From contig NC_091967.1 of assembly GCF_036711975.1 (NCBI RefSeq), forward strand, positions 10,726,001 through 10,790,000: DNA of 64,000 bases, given 5' to 3'. The notes under the pieces are model-generated. The model was not told the DNA's origin. It made no database searches and saw only the letters and a program-made list of their open reading frames with translations. Below are positions 10,818 to 25,800 of this stretch, piece by piece; positions within the stretch are counted from its first letter, which is position 1, and every line of letters starts with the position of its first letter. A program made the position numbers and the translations under genes. This stretch comes from Onthophagus taurus (lineage: Eukaryota > Arthropoda > Insecta > Coleoptera > Scarabaeidae).

Positions 10818-12540
10818 GTAAGTAAAAAATTAAAAATCACTTTTATCCAACAAACAATATTTTATTATTTAATTAAATAATATTATTTAATTTTTGTGGT
10901 AATTTTATAGTTACATTTGATAAGTATATTCGATTTACTAATGAAATTTGAAAACGTGACAAAACTCACCGCTTCATAATCATAAATTGTATTTATACAT
11001 TTTATTATTTCTACATTAATTTGTTAACGTAAATTTTCAATTGGAAAGAATAATAATGAAATCTATTTAATTCTAAGATTTCACCTACTTATATATAAAT
11101 TATGCTAAAAAAATTGGTAATTAAACGTATATTCTAACCTAACATACAATCAACTTACAAACGAATTTCACAATAATGAACTATCTTATCTCGTTTAATA
11201 ACGGTTTTTTAACTCGACGCTTTCTCATTTTTTGTTTCATGTGTTTCGTATTTGCTATTATTATTTTAAAAATATTAATAGAAAGTTGTGATTAGGTTTT
11301 AAAAACAAATTTTTAATAAATATTGTTGATATTTGTTTGTAAAGTTTATAAGTAAGCTTAAATGAAGGTTAACTCTAAGCTTTTTCTATTTATATCTGAC
11401 CCTAAGCGTAGAGGTGCTTCAAAACAAGGTAGACATTCCGAGAAGTCGCTTTATAACGTTCGTTAAATGGGCTTGGCTTCAATCAAAATCGATTCTTTTT
11501 ACCATTTAGTTTTCGAGCTTACAGTTTGCATGGAAACTTGTTCGAGTTAAGAAATGATTCTGAAAGTTGTGCGGTATTTACGATCGGTACACTTGTAATA
11601 TTTTGAGTTTGCGGGATTACGTGATTTTTATAATACGTCAGTGGAGTGTATAATATAAGACATCATTATTCGATTTAAATTAGAATTTGTATTGAAATGT
11701 GTATTAACAACAGTCTGTTTTATTTATTTTTCAAAAAAAAATTTTTTTTACTGTTTGTTGAACGCCTCTGAGCAAATAAAACTCCCATTAAAAAATTGGA
11801 AATTAAATAAGTTGGGAAAAAATATTATTTTAGCTCGAACTGTTACTATGACCTATACAGGCTGTTTTACGCAAGTAGTTTTTACTTTTTTGGGTTCTAG
11901 TCTACTCCCACATCTTTGAAATACAAGCTGAAGGGTTTGTATATGCCTAAAATGCTTACAAGAGGATTGTCATTTCCGCACTGCAGTTTTGCGTTATTTT
12001 TAATTACAACTTTTTTTTTAATAAGCACGCTTCGTTAAATCTGTATTTCTAAGACATACATCACGCTAGACAGATAAAAATCAGCGCAGTATCGATGTAT
12101 TTTAAGCAGATTTTCAAAAAATGTATTTAGAATTGGAACAACCTCAAAAATATTAAATAGAAGAATTTTTAACTCTTATAATTGTAAAGTTTCTCCCAAC
12201 AATCGTGTAATTTCTATTTTCCCATAATTTGGTGAAACTTGCTCAACTATTTTACGATTATATCCAAAATAAATCCTGAATAATACTGTCTTTGCTGGCT
12301 GTTTATTTGAAAGTAACTTCCTGCTGACTATACTTTGTTCTATAAACTCTTCAAGTTGATTCAATTGCAAAGAAGTAACTTTTGACTGAGGTGATCATAA
12401 CATTCTGTTGTCTAGATTCCACCTTAAAAGATAAATATCACCATCATTATATTTTTCAAGTTCGCACTTCTCCAGATTTTGAATGACGTCTTAATTTGTT
12501 CGGGGTCTTTTCTTTTGTTGATGCCTGGATGAGGGAGGCG
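10818..12540. other. Intron or intergenic AT-rich DNA
   Basis: No gene, tRNA or clear transposon end was seen. The frames at 11692-11919 (+) and 12176-12370 (-) are short and without family features. Confidence 0.4.
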
Positions 12541-12544
12541 ACCC

Positions 12545-12870
12545 CTCGCCCTCCCAACGTTTAGAGCAGATCTAGATCCTTAGTGAACCTTAGTATTGCT
12601 CCAAAGCCTTGTTCGTTTATGTCGGTAGATTCAAACCTTTCCAAAAATTTGTGTCTTATGCGATCCTTGGCGACGCAGTCACACAAAATATGTTCAGCAG
12701 TCTCTGACTTATCGTTGCTAAGTCGACAAGTTTGGTCATCAGCTTGTCTCAGTTTAGGGAACATTTGCTGAGACATAAAATCTGTTTGGTTTTCTTTTGC
12801 GACGGAGTTATCATACTCTTCGTCTGTCTGTGAGTCTTCCCATGTGGTAATCACCTGTTTTAAGTGGCTT
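12545..12870 (-). mobile_element. LINE 3' fragment: C-terminus after RNase H/zinc-knuckle region
   Basis: The minus-strand frame at 12561-12854 contains DDQTCRLSNDKSETAEHIL, then CDCVAKDRIRH. The 'C.LC....ET.EHILC.C' knuckle is typical of the C-terminus of jockey/R1-clade LINE ORF2 proteins; here one cysteine has become serine. No other part of the element is present. A 97-residue open remnant on a 5'-truncated copy is expected. Confidence 0.75.
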
Positions 12871-13499
12871 ATTGTCTGCCTTTTTCATAGTGTAATTTCA
12901 TTACCCTATGGTACAATACTTCAAAGTAACTGGAAAAAAGGAACTTTCACAAATCAGTTTTCCTCTGTCTCTTGTTTAAAGGCTGGCATAGTTGAGCCGA
13001 GTCTGTATTAAATCTAAACCGTGTACTTCAAAGGTTCGACTCAAATTTTTCAGAAAATAATACAACCTTCTTCACCCTGGTATTCAATAACTAAATGTTT
13101 GTAATATATTTATATTGGAGGTTTAAATGTAATGCTTTGTCAATGGGAAAGTATAAAATCACCTCAAGTGGTTCCGAGAAATTCTATATACAACAACAAT
13201 ATATTATGTTACGTTATTATTACAACGCATTCATGGAGTTTTAAAATAATCAGAGCATACAAATTGGTGTTTTAAATAAACAATAAACACTATTCGTTTT
13301 ATTAAATTGTTTGTCTATACAAGATCCGTTATCATAGAATATTTAACACCAATAACAATTGATAAAACGGAAACATTATATTAAAATTCCCGTGATATCA
13401 CCGTTACTTTGATTTCATTCATTCATAAAAAAATATAAACAGTTTCGCTTTAAATTAATTACTTAACGAAAAAGCTTTAACTGTTTCCTTTTTTAAAAA

Positions 13500-13895
13500 G
13501 AACAAACTTTCGTTCGTTCTTCATTCTGTTCGATCGTTCGTTCAGTCGGTTTTAAAACGTTATCCAACGCGTTACCAACAAGCACAAGAAGCTCTATTCT
13601 GTTTGGTTGATGTTGTTGGATCGCTGCCAAGAAATCTAATCGGCAAACAGTTTGAGTCGGATCAACAAAAGCTTTAAAATTTGTGTTAAGTGAATAGAAC
13701 TAAACGGATCGGAAGGGAGGGACGATCTTAAAGAAGACGTAGGCGTTTTATTTTTTGGGAACGCTTCTCTTTGTCACGTGCTGCGTCCGTTTGGAGGAGA
13801 AGCTAATAATATCGTTTTTAGAGAGAAGGTACGGTGCGGTCGATGGATGGTAGTGTTGGAATAGGTGCCGACGGCGACGACGTCGACGTCGCGAA
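13500..13895 (+). promoter_or_regulatory. milt: Candidate promoter and 5' UTR of the milton isoform starting at 13896
   Basis: The composition changes abruptly to GC-richer sequence, with repeated gttcgttc near 13510-13545 and cgacggcgacgacgtcgacgtcgcg immediately before the ATG. No TATA box in a convincing position. The call rests on position and composition only. Confidence 0.45.
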
Positions 13896-16800
13896 ATGAA
13901 CGGTACTGCCTCCACCGCAAACGCCGCGTCCGACGACGCCACCGGAAGGAGGCTTCGCGTTCGACGCGCGAAATCCGTTTATTATTTGGATAAGGAGTTT
14001 GCCAACAAAAAACGGGAGGTGCTTAGTGCTTGGAATCAGGGTATGAATGGATGAAATGGTTTCTTTTCTATTTATTTATATTAATTCTTTATACTTTAAA
14101 ATAATTTGATTACCAGAAAGTCGCAATGATTCGAAAAAGTTAAAATCATTAGTATTCACCTAAATCTGCCTAAAAACTAGATAAAAATAATTTGGAGATT
14201 AAGTTTAATGTTTTAATTTTCTGCGTAGAAGAACGTATTCACATCAAATCTGTTTCTAATTTTTAAATTTATTAGATTAATCACGATTATGATAAAATTA
14301 TTATTAGGTTTTTATCAGAACACACCTTATTTTTTATTTCCTAGATTAGGCTATAAGTACTTATTAACTTAAAATATGTTATTTTAAGATTAATATTACT
14401 TATTATAACGGAAAAGAGTTCAATAAAACGTTCTTTCTAACACTATACTTATATAGACTCGTGAATTAATTATTCGCACGTGAATTAATCGATTAGTATT
14501 CGAAGTGTGATGGCAAGGCGTCCGCAATTAATTCTACGTTAGGTAACGTACATACGCAATTTGTGACTCTTGGCTATGGTTGAAAACGTTCTTTTAAAAT
14601 TAGCCGATTACCTCACTTCATATTCCCAAAACAAAACAAAAATAATGTTTGTTATATATACTTAAATCGTTCATTTGGAGGTGTTTGGTTGGTTGTTTAT
14701 GGAGTTGTTATAACACATTATTAGTTAGGGGAAGAAATTATGTGTACTTCTTTTAAACCTTGGGAATAACGGTTGTAATACAACTACACCATAATATCTC
14801 ACAGTTTCATTTAAATACAGTCCATTGTTTAACAATCTCTCGTAAAATTACTTGATTACGTTAAAAGGTACGTTTCTGAATATTCATGAGAAAAGCTTTT
14901 TCCGCAATTTAACAATGTCGAAACACACTGTTAGATACTTGGATAAAAATTTTCTTATTAATTATCTTAAAATTAAAACATAAATTATTTTGTTTATTAT
15001 TTTTCCAAATTAAAAGGTTTATTTTTTATATTAATCTTTGATTTAAACGTCTTAATTTTTAAGATTAATTTCAATTGTATCTGAAAGATTATGTTAAAAC
15101 TTCAGGATTATTATATTTAATAAGAATGAACATTGATCACAGGCCACGACGAAATCTAATCTAAAATTTGAAGTTTTAAAAATGATTTTTTTTCGTGGTT
15201 TAATTAATTATGTTGTCACGCAGAGTGATTTTCATATAATTGATCAATTTAATTTGTCTAAAAAGAATTAATTAACGAGAAACGAGGAACCTTGCCACTT
15301 TTTCAACGTAATATGTAAGAAATGTGGTTGATGTTTAGAATTTATATAAACTTAATTAATCTTTCATGCCGTAACGGAAAGATTTCCCGTGAAATGTTTC
15401 AATACGTACTTAAAAGGTGTATTAAAGAAACTTTCTTGAATGTTATTGTGAATAAATTTAGTTTGTCTTGCAATTCTTATAATTATGTATAACTAATGAA
15501 AATTGGAAATCTGTAGAAAATTGTTTTAATTTGAAAATATTGTTTCTTTAATGAATTGCTGCAACAAAAATAATACAGACTTTTTCAAGTTTAAAATAGG
15601 GTAAATTAGACAAATATTGCATAAACATGTCAAGTCAAACCTTGGATGTGAATGAGTATCAAACAAGATGTTTTAACACCAACCTTGTTAACAAAATGTT
15701 TCCCTATACTGGGTGGTGAATTTATCTTGTAGATAAACTAGAATGGATAGATTGTCTGCTATTATTATTTTTCTTTAATGCAAGAAAAAGATCAGCATAT
15801 CTTCAAACCTAAAGACCTTGTAGACCAATTTATAAGGTCATCATATCCATCTATAGCGATACTTCCACTTAATATGAGTAATCGTGAGTAATAAGCTAGA
15901 TATCTTTCATGTTAAAGCCACATTGATCGTTTCAGCGGTAAAAACAGATCTTCTAACAGCAGTGACAATTTCTTATCCAGAAAAAAAGAGCAAAATTAAT
16001 TGTATTAATTAATAAGTGTGACATCGCCGGCTTTGTTAGATTATGCATTTATAATGGTCTTGAATTGAAACAGTCTTCGATTTAATTCAAGGGCAAAATT
16101 GTGCAAACTGTTCACTTTCTTTCAGGTACGTTGCTCACTTCAGTAAATGTCGTACTATTGTCGCTGAACATATGAGAACAAAATCCATTCTTGATATAAA
16201 TGTACGCGCTGCAGCTAGAATTGCCACAGTAATCAGCGCGCAGAAGTATAACAATGTATACACTTTATGACCTCTGCTTTTTGTCGTTCTTAGCTTTCAA
16301 TATGCAACTTACACCTATCTAATGTAGTTTAAATTTGAGTCTTTCTATCCAGACCGAACTAAATGACTTTTGCTAATTGACGAGTTGCCTTTCTTGAAAG
16401 GTCATTCTGGTTGATTTTCTTTTGTAGTGTCGGGTGAAATAAACAATATTTTGACAGCGTTCACCAAATACTGTAGCCTTATGCTTATTAGAGAAGATTT
16501 CTTTCTAGTCCAGTAGATAAGCAACACTTATGAGTTGCTCAGTGTTTTGTAGTTATTAATTTTGCTGACACCGACTTTGTAAGGGATTCCCTAGACAAGT
16601 TATTCAAGGTTATATTCAACTTGTTAAGAGGTTTGCCTACTATCTTAAACATTCATCTCCCATTATCAATCTGCTTTATCTTCATAAAGTGTCCTTGCAG
16701 TATTGCTCTTCCATTTATGTCTCTCCCTTCTCTTTCCATTACAAAATTTGTCTAAATAGTATCTTTTCTCTTTGCTTAGTATCTTGTTTCTCTTTCCGGT

Positions 16801-19800
16801 TTGTGTTCAATTTTCTTATGTTTCTTCTCTTTTTTATCCGATCTCTTCTTTTCTTTCCAGTTTCTGTTCAATATTTTTCATATATCTATATTATCACTCT
16901 TTTCAGTAGATTTTTTTGGATTTTAGTATTACTTTCGGCATGTTTGAATAATTTTAGTTTTTTCATGTTGGGCGAGCTGCTGTAGTATTCTTACAGTATG
17001 ATACGGCGCACATCTGGCACCATACGTAATTACGTAACCATGTTTAAGCGAAACTTTTATGCAGGTTTCCTTAACCTGAAAAGAATTCTTTGATATAAAA
17101 CACCTTGCAGAGATCATTTAAAAAATTCTATGATTAATATCGTGTTAGTAACTCCATCTATTATAATTTTAATACAATAAAATACAAACAACTTTACTTG
17201 TTTCTCAAACAGATGTCGTTTCTACATTTAAATTTAATTTTTAAAATTAAAAAATGATAAGATTAAATCTTATCTAAAATGAACAATTTCTTAAATGGAA
17301 TTTTCTAAGATAATAATAATAATGCGATTATCACCCTTGTTAATGCATGTTTCAAATTTTTAACAATAGCAACTTACATTCTTATCTAGGTCCACCGAAA
17401 TGTAATTAAATGTAGAAACTACTTTTTTTACTAAACACCGTTTTGAACCGTCCCAGTTTAAAATTGACCTTACTCACTGCGTTGTTGTGTCGCAAATTGT
17501 AACAACATCCTAATTTAAAGTTTATTTTTATTAAAGTGTATTCGTGCTGTTGTTACGTGTCGATTACATTTATAGACTTTGGCTCGTGCTTCAAATCTAA
17601 AGGACCATTGAACCGTATAAACCGCATAAAAATTGTTGCTTTTTTAAATCAATTTGTATCATTTACATTTGTTTAAATTTCGGGTCTTCAACGTCAACGA
17701 CCTTCGATAGGTGTGTATACGCGATCACTTTCACTCGATTTTTTTTCGATTCTTTTCATCAACACGAAGAAGAGGCTGTTGAACCATTTTTTTCATCCTC
17801 TTCCTTTCTTTTTTCCATTTAGAGAGAAGGTGTGAGAAAAAACTTGGGAGTTAATTAGTTTTAAGTAAAAGCTAATTTAAAATTACAAAAGTTATCAATG
17901 CTTTTACAATGACCTAATAACGTGATTCGTTTTTTATTTGTAACGAGTGATTCATTCTTTTTTCTTTCGATTGGAAGATAACGTCGTATTTAAATTTAGA
18001 GTTTTGGGATCCGTTCTACTTGGTTGGGCTAGGAAATGATTTTTTTGTCTTAGTTCTTTTCCCTTTTTTGAGTTAGCACCTATTGTTATGTAGGCGTCTT
18101 AATACATGTCAAAGAGGAGCTTTTGTTCCGTCAATCATCTTTTAATTAGAAGAATTATTAGAGAACTTATTTGAAAGGAAACAATAAATATAAAATAGAT
18201 GAAAGTACAAATTATATAATTAGGTAATTTCTTTTTAATTTTATTTGTGTTAAAATCTTTTCATGAATTTCTTTATCTTTCTTTTCTATATTTCTTCCTC
18301 CACCTCTTTCATTTCTCCTTCCAATTTTCCGGACCTTTCTTCAGCAACCTTCCAGTTCTTGAAGCCAGACCAAACTACACCGGTAGTCGTTCACCTGGTT
18401 TCGCTTACTCGATACCGCGTTTCTTGTCAGTTTTCTTCAACATTCGCTCTCGATATCCATCCGAGTGCGCGATCGATCCCTTTTGCTGCAAATAAATTAA
18501 TTTTATTCAAAAATTTTTGAATTGTTGTCAAGCATAATAAGTATTTCGCTTATTTAAAAATAATTTCAAGTTGTCTTCAACGAATTTGCCAATCAACTCA
18601 GGTCAGTTATTTTTGAATGAATGATACACGGTGGTGGTTAAGTAACATAGAATGATGTCAATGGGTTAATTTTAAATGTAACCTTTTTTCTAAATAGGTT
18701 TCTTTATTTTTGGGGTTCGAAAAGAAATTTTTTAACTTAAAAAAAAAAAATATTCAGATTAAGTCATGGTCTAATAAGTTTTTAGATAATAAATTAATTA
18801 ATCTTTGATGATTATAATTCAAATAACCTCGTTTAAAATTGGGGAATCCACCTTATTTTTTTTTTATTTCTTTAATCCATAAACCTACATTGCTTTAAAA
18901 AGTTATGTGTCCCTCATAAGTGTTACACAACTCTTTCTCAAAAGAAAGCTCATCTCCTGGTTCAAGTGTATCATCTCGAATCAAGTTCAATATAAATTGA
19001 GATGGTGACCTGTTCGTTTTTATGACAGTTAAATGATTTGTAATTTACGATGTAGTAAAATAAAACAATTTATTTTTGCTTGATTATGTAATATTATAAA
19101 GCAATTATTTAAACGATTTTACTAAAAAGGCACTCCAAACATTTTAAAGTAAACCTTTTTAAATAATTTTGTGATAAATATAAAATTAACGATACACTAA
19201 TTAACAATTTAGCTTTGTGATATATTCTAAGTTAGAAACCGTGTTCTTTTTATTTTAAAAAATTTTCATGTAAGGGAAATTTAACATAAGGCTTCTAAGA
19301 AAATAAGAGGAGTTATAGTGTTATTATAATAAGTATTGCTTTTACTTGAAACTATCTCACGATTCGATTACAGTAAAGCCAATTTACATTTTTCTTGATC
19401 ATTTATTCTCGTGACATATGCTCGAGATTATACTTAAGTAAGAAAATTATTCTGTTTTCACTATGATTAGTATAATGATAATACACTGCATTAACAAATT
19501 AAAATTGTTTCCAATTAAAACTATAACGAAGGTTCAAAAACGAAAGGTTTATTTCCCACAAAGTAGATAAAAGTACTATTATAAGGTGAAGAAGTCGTGA
19601 CTAAGTCTTGCTTTAAATGTCAATTATTTTTACTAACTTCATTGAAAGTTTGAAAAAAAAAATGGTAACAACAACACTCCTCCAAGAAGGAATTACATAA
19701 ATATTTTCATTCCCACCACACCCACCGTAAGATTAAATGCAAATTATATAAATAAACGAGGTATTAAATTTAAATACGATTAAAAACATTTTCCCGTGAA

Positions 19801-22800
19801 GATTAAAAGCTCGCCATTGCAAATTAAACGTTTCATCCTGATTTAATTTATTAACAATTTCCTTTCCCATCTCCACCTACACCTTAATAAATAGCTAAAA
19901 GTGAATGTTAAGTTAAAGCTTTTCAAATGAAAGATTGATGTCCCAAATACACCTTTTTCTATGTTTTTTTTATAAATCTTTAAAAAAATAGTTATCTGTG
20001 TGGTTATAGAAAGGCGTAGAAAATCCAATTCGAATTCGAGAGTCATTCTTCTTCGTGATCTCAACTGCAGGTCAAAGAGAATGGCGTGTCTTAAGTACTG
20101 ATATCTTTGTAGAATTATCTATCAATAGAGTGTGTGCAATGGTTAATAGGAACGGATGGATGAGAGGTCTGTTGGTCTATTTCTAGTAACAGTGCCTGAC
20201 CTAGAAATATTCGGAACGCTGTATGCACCCGCGGTTACGTAATCTAACGTATGAATTTTAATTGTGGAATGTTGAGGTTGAATTATTTTCGTTGTAGATC
20301 AGTTAGGTTCATTCGATTATACTTACTTAATCTCTATTTATTATATCTAAATTAAATTATATCTATTTGTAAATAAGAAAGTTATTTTTTATTAACAATG
20401 AAGAATGATGATTTATTATTTACAATGAAGAAATATGAGGTTAAATCCACCCCATACCAACCCAAAGTTATATCATCACTCCTGTTATTTAAGCACTAAT
20501 TAAGGTTACATTGTTTTTCTTCTTCGAGAACATGCTATAATGGATAGGTTCTTGTTGAATACATTTCCAAATTATCAACTCTGTGCATCTTCTTCCCACC
20601 TGATTATTGCAGCTTATACATTGTGTAGATATTTGCCTAATTTTTTATATTTTCATTATAAGAAACTTTGTAAGATTTTCTTTTGACCTTGTATGATTTC
20701 TAATTCTTAATTCAGTTATCTTTAACGTAAAAGTTTTATGTCAGTCTCTGATTATTCCTCAGACTAATTAGTTCCTCAAAGTTCACACTTGCAAATTGCA
20801 TAAATAGGTTTGATATGCTTAACGCAATTTTCAAAAAATAGTTCCCAAATCTCTTTTCTCTCTTCATTTGCCTTCTTTTTGTCCTTAATAAAGTTTTTAT
20901 GTCCTAAATTCCAAAAATATTTTATCATGATGTTTCATGTTAAGAATTTAGTTCCGGGTAAACTTTTAAAGTTTTATTCAATAATTATATTTTAATTTTT
21001 ATTTAACTAAAACGCAAATGCACTATGTATCTTTTCTACGTCATATTCTCATAACTGAGAAGTTTTGATAGCATGTTTAGGAGGATTTGTTTTACTTTAT
21101 TTCTCTATAACTGGCGATCTTATGCTTTTCGAAAGTCCTGGTCCAGTCAGGTTGGCGACCTTCCCTTGGTCTTCTGCCTTTTACTTTTCCTTCCCCTATT
21201 AATTTTTTTTGGTTATCTCCATCTGTTCTGATTATATGCATAAAATATACGTAGCCAGTCTGTCTTTGATCTCGAGCTCTTTCAGTATAGATATGTTATT
21301 GCGTTGTCTGTCCAAGAAATACGCCTAATCCTTTCTCTCTCGGATTCTTTGATAGTCCAGGATTCTTTATAGTAGCAAATCATTTTAAATATTAAATTTT
21401 AAACATGCCGTCTTTCACGTATATCGATTTTATTTTTGATCGGATAATGATGTTGATATATCCGACATTATCTGCTCTACATTATCGGTGCTTGTTAACA
21501 TATCTAAATTCATTTAAGATTTTCTAGTCATTTAAATTTGACTGTTGGATAAACCAATTTTATGGCAGCGATAAACTCTGCAAGGACAACCTCATTTATA
21601 AATTAGTGTTGTGTTCCTTTTCATTTATCTATACAGTTATCTCTACTATATTACCTTTAATAATCAAGATTATGATTAGTTTTCTTAGAAACTCTTATGT
21701 TTTAAATAATTTTTATACCAGATTAAAGTCGCCACATTATCTTGCGGGAAGTCAATCAACAATAATCCAACTATGAAATTAAACTTAATTAAAAGAAGCA
21801 GTCTTATAATTAAATTAAATAGGTTACTAAATTAAAAAAAATAACATAAACTACAATTTTATGAATGATTTCTATTAGCCCAAATATTTGCTTCCTCTTA
21901 TCTATTGTTACGTGCCAGTTATAAACACGTACAGTACTAAATATAAAACGGTTTAATCCGTCCACTCAATATTATTCTTTTTTGGCATATTGCGCAAATA
22001 TAAAACAATAACAAAAAAATACGCCGATAACATTTTTGTAGCCCAAAGATAAAATTAAAACCGATATTTACCTGGATTGAAATCATTAAAACTGGTATAT
22101 TACGGTTATTTCACTTTAGCATTACCGGTGGGTTTGGTTTTCCTCGATAATTTGAGTTTTAAAGTTTCCTGTAATCGCGTTTTTGTTATAATCACATTTC
22201 CGGTATTTTCTTGTGCCCCCGACTCTCCAACGAGTACTTTTTCGATCCATCTAGGTCAGGTTTACGATATCGATCGAATCCAAGTAGGGTAAAAGGTACA
22301 CGCCATCGTAAAAAGCGCCAGTTTTAACCTGTAAACCGGTACGTTTTGAAGCTATTTTAGTCTTCATAACGATTTCTCTTCTTTTTAAATAGTTATATAT
22401 AACAAACTATACGAGAGATAATTGAGAAGTTTTAACTGATGTTATTAATGTATTTGAGTGAGGAAATTGATTACATTATTAATTAAGCAAAAATATTGAT
22501 TTTGTTTTCTTATTTATTTCTAGAACTTTGTAGTGGAGAATCGTTACCTGAAGTAGAAATCATCAGTTTGCTCGAGGAACAAATTCCTCGTTACAAACTC
22601 AGGGCTGACACTCTTACAAAATTTGGTGGTAAGTTTTTTTAAATTTAATTTTTAATATAAAAATGTTTTTTAATTTTTGAAATACTTGTATAGAATCATA
22701 TTCTGTAAGGTTAAATAGGTTCAAAGCGAGTCCATAAACCTTGCGTAACCAGTCTCTTTATTGCTTCAACACTGGATCAAAATAGGAAAGGACGACGTCG

Positions 22801-25800
22801 TAAAACGCATTTCCGTTTTCACTGTCACGAACAGAAATGAAAAACCGGTCTAAAAAGACACGCTTCTTAGATTTTCAAAATATTTTGTATTAAGTCCGCG
22901 ATTTAGTTTTTGATATATTCATTTTTATTACCTTCCCTAGATAAAGTTATTACGTTTTCTTTAAAAATGAATGATATCACCATTAGATTAATTTGTTTGC
23001 GTTTTGTCAAAACAATTTTATCTCCAATATGAGTTTTCTTATCAATTTTACTAAAAATATATAAAACACTTGTTGATTTGCGGTGTATTGTTTCTTTTTT
23101 TATTTTGAACCAGAAATAAATACATTTTTTGATACGACTCTTTTTTACTTGTGAAAATACTTGTTTATCTTCAAGCATTTTATTTTGCAAAACTGCTGCA
23201 ATTTTAGTTTGAGGAACATTTTTGTGTATTGCTTAAAATTAACAACGATAGTTTTTGCTGTGCTTATGGTTTGATAAGAAAACCATACTGATTATTTTTA
23301 TTACTATTTGACTAATAAATCGTTTCGAGAAAACCGGGAGCGATTGTTTAGAACTGAACCTGATTTGCAAAATGCAGAAGTAAGATTCCTAATAAGAAAC
23401 GACGATAGTAGCTTCGGAAGTATGCGAAAAATTCTCAAGAAAACGAACTTTCTTTAATTTTAGATTTTAAAACTGGTATATCTTTTAATGAACTAGAATG
23501 ACTAGTTATTATAATCTCTACTTTACAACCTATAAACCTAGCAGTTGAAACATTATGTTAGTTTATACATAGTAAACGTGATATCCATGTTAAAATTTAT
23601 TCAGCGGCGTGGTTGCCTGTAGTTATGGCACAGAATAGCCAGAAAGTACGACGATGTCGGTTACTTTGATGTTGGAGGAACCGCATTTTTTGACCTCGAT
23701 TTAAATTCCGCTATCTTTAAGAAAGGAACCCAACGATCTGGTATCGACGTTGCTAGGTCGATGGCAATGTTCGTCGATCGATACCTCCAGTGTCCTTTCT
23801 GGTTATTCTGTGGTTATGATCCAAGCTGTTCCCTAAGGCCGTACAATTTCATCTTATTGGCAATAACGGCAGTGCAGTGACTTGGTATATAGTTCCTCAT
23901 TGATATGCCTGTCAATTTTTGCCTTTCCTTTAGCCTTGCAAACAGTTTTAGGAAACCAAAGCTTTCCATTGAATTTCGGTCAAGACTTTGATCTGATCAT
24001 GCCAGAAGCTTCACTTTGTTCTACTCAACCCAGTTCTTTGTGAAATGGAAAGCTGTAGCTGCAAAACCCAATGCCTTCCCATATTTCATTGGGAAGAACA
24101 ACTACTTAACAGTTCTATAAACATTATTGATTGGTGTTCTTACGTCTGGCTATCATCACGTGGTTTAGTGATCACCTTACATGGATAAACATAGTCTGTG
24201 ATAATTGTTCCCTGTAGGAATGCGGGGAACTTTGGCTCAATGCCACGGTCGGGATGAATAATTACAAGATGAACGGACTTGGTTGATTGTTTATGGTCAA
24301 AATCGTATACACCTTGAGCTAATTGGAAATGGACTTAAAACACAATGATGACAGCTTAAGTGTTAATGGCGATTCTTTATAAATATGGAACATTCAAGAT
24401 TTTTATGTCGTTTTATTAGAAAATCTTGCTGCGAAAAGTACTAAATATGCACTGTAATTAGTATGGTAATACTTTTAATTCGCGTTCTTGTAATTAATGG
24501 AAGGGATTTAGTGCTCGATGGATCTTTCCAGAGACTAAGTTTTATTGGAAACGAATAATCAAGATTTCGAAATTAATTTCAAGACTATCAGATTGGAAGT
24601 TATCAAATTAGTTTTAATTTTTTGCTATTGTATTTATCTATGTTTTGTTATAGCCTACTGTTTTGTTTGATTTTACATGTTATTAATATAAATTTTTAGA
24701 TAACATTATCAATAGATCAATCCAATTATATGAGCAAATACACAGTAATAAATTATGTAGAATTATCAATGAATAAAATTATTATTTTTTTAAGTGTGAT
24801 TAAAAGGACACTTTTAATTAAAACTACCGAAATAATAAAATAAAATTTCTATCCACGTCATTCCTCGTGCGCATTTTATCTATTTAAAAACAAACTCCTT
24901 TTATTTAACACCTTTATAACTAAAACCGCAAATACACCTCGTCTTAGCGTTTTTATTATTATCATTCACTATGGTCTACCGTTTTAACCTTGTACGCGAT
25001 TCGTACAAAAATAATAAAAATGTTTTGTATCTCACACACTTTGCGTAACCATTCTTCGCGTTTTTAATTTAATTGTAAAGATCGTTGGGATGCAATCGGG
25101 GTTTAATTCTCGACACTTTACAACATAAAGTGTTTAAAAATATGAAATATATATTATTTTAAGAATGGTGTGTTATGGTCTGTGTTTCAGGATACGAAAA
25201 TCAAGATTGGTTTATACCTTCACCAGCTTTACCACTCGAAGAGGCCGATTTGAAATTATCCCCGGATCAAATCCGAGAAACTCTCAACTATTTTCGTAAG
25301 TCTTTTGAATATGTATGAAGTTGTCAGAATATTCACATTAATTAAATTTGCTGCATCACGCTTTAACCTTCACAAATGTATAAAGTAAATATTTTTAAAA
25401 TAGTAAGTAATTAATTATTCTAAATCTAAAAAAGAACTGAAATGAAACGCATGCGCATACAAATATTACAAATTCTGAAAAGGATTACTACAAAAAAATT
25501 TTGAAACCGTAGCAATTCCCCTTAAGTATTCCCATTTCTTTATTTCTTTCTTTTAAATTTTTTGTACTCTCATTAAAATAATTCCCTTTGGATAATTCAC
25601 CATCGATTTTCAACCATGTGAAAACGCCGTTGACGAGGGCGTCACCTAAAGGCGACGCATGCGAAATAAGCAGAGACGTTTCCAACAACGAATAACCTCA
25701 AATATTTTTCAATTTACCAACGCCAAAATAGTTACTCTTGTTTTTTGATCGGTGCGTTTGTAAGAACAAAGAAAGGTTGGTTAGAAAGCAGCTTAAATCG

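Noticed and set aside
16689-16985. Hydrophobic plus-strand frame of 98 codons
   Set aside because: It is the complement of the BEL/Pao pol fragment and T-rich flank, giving Phe/Leu/Ser-rich text with no start context or splice sites.
18247-18520. Two overlapping plus-strand frames in milton intron 1
   Set aside because: No motif, no phase-matching splice sites, T/C-rich composition.
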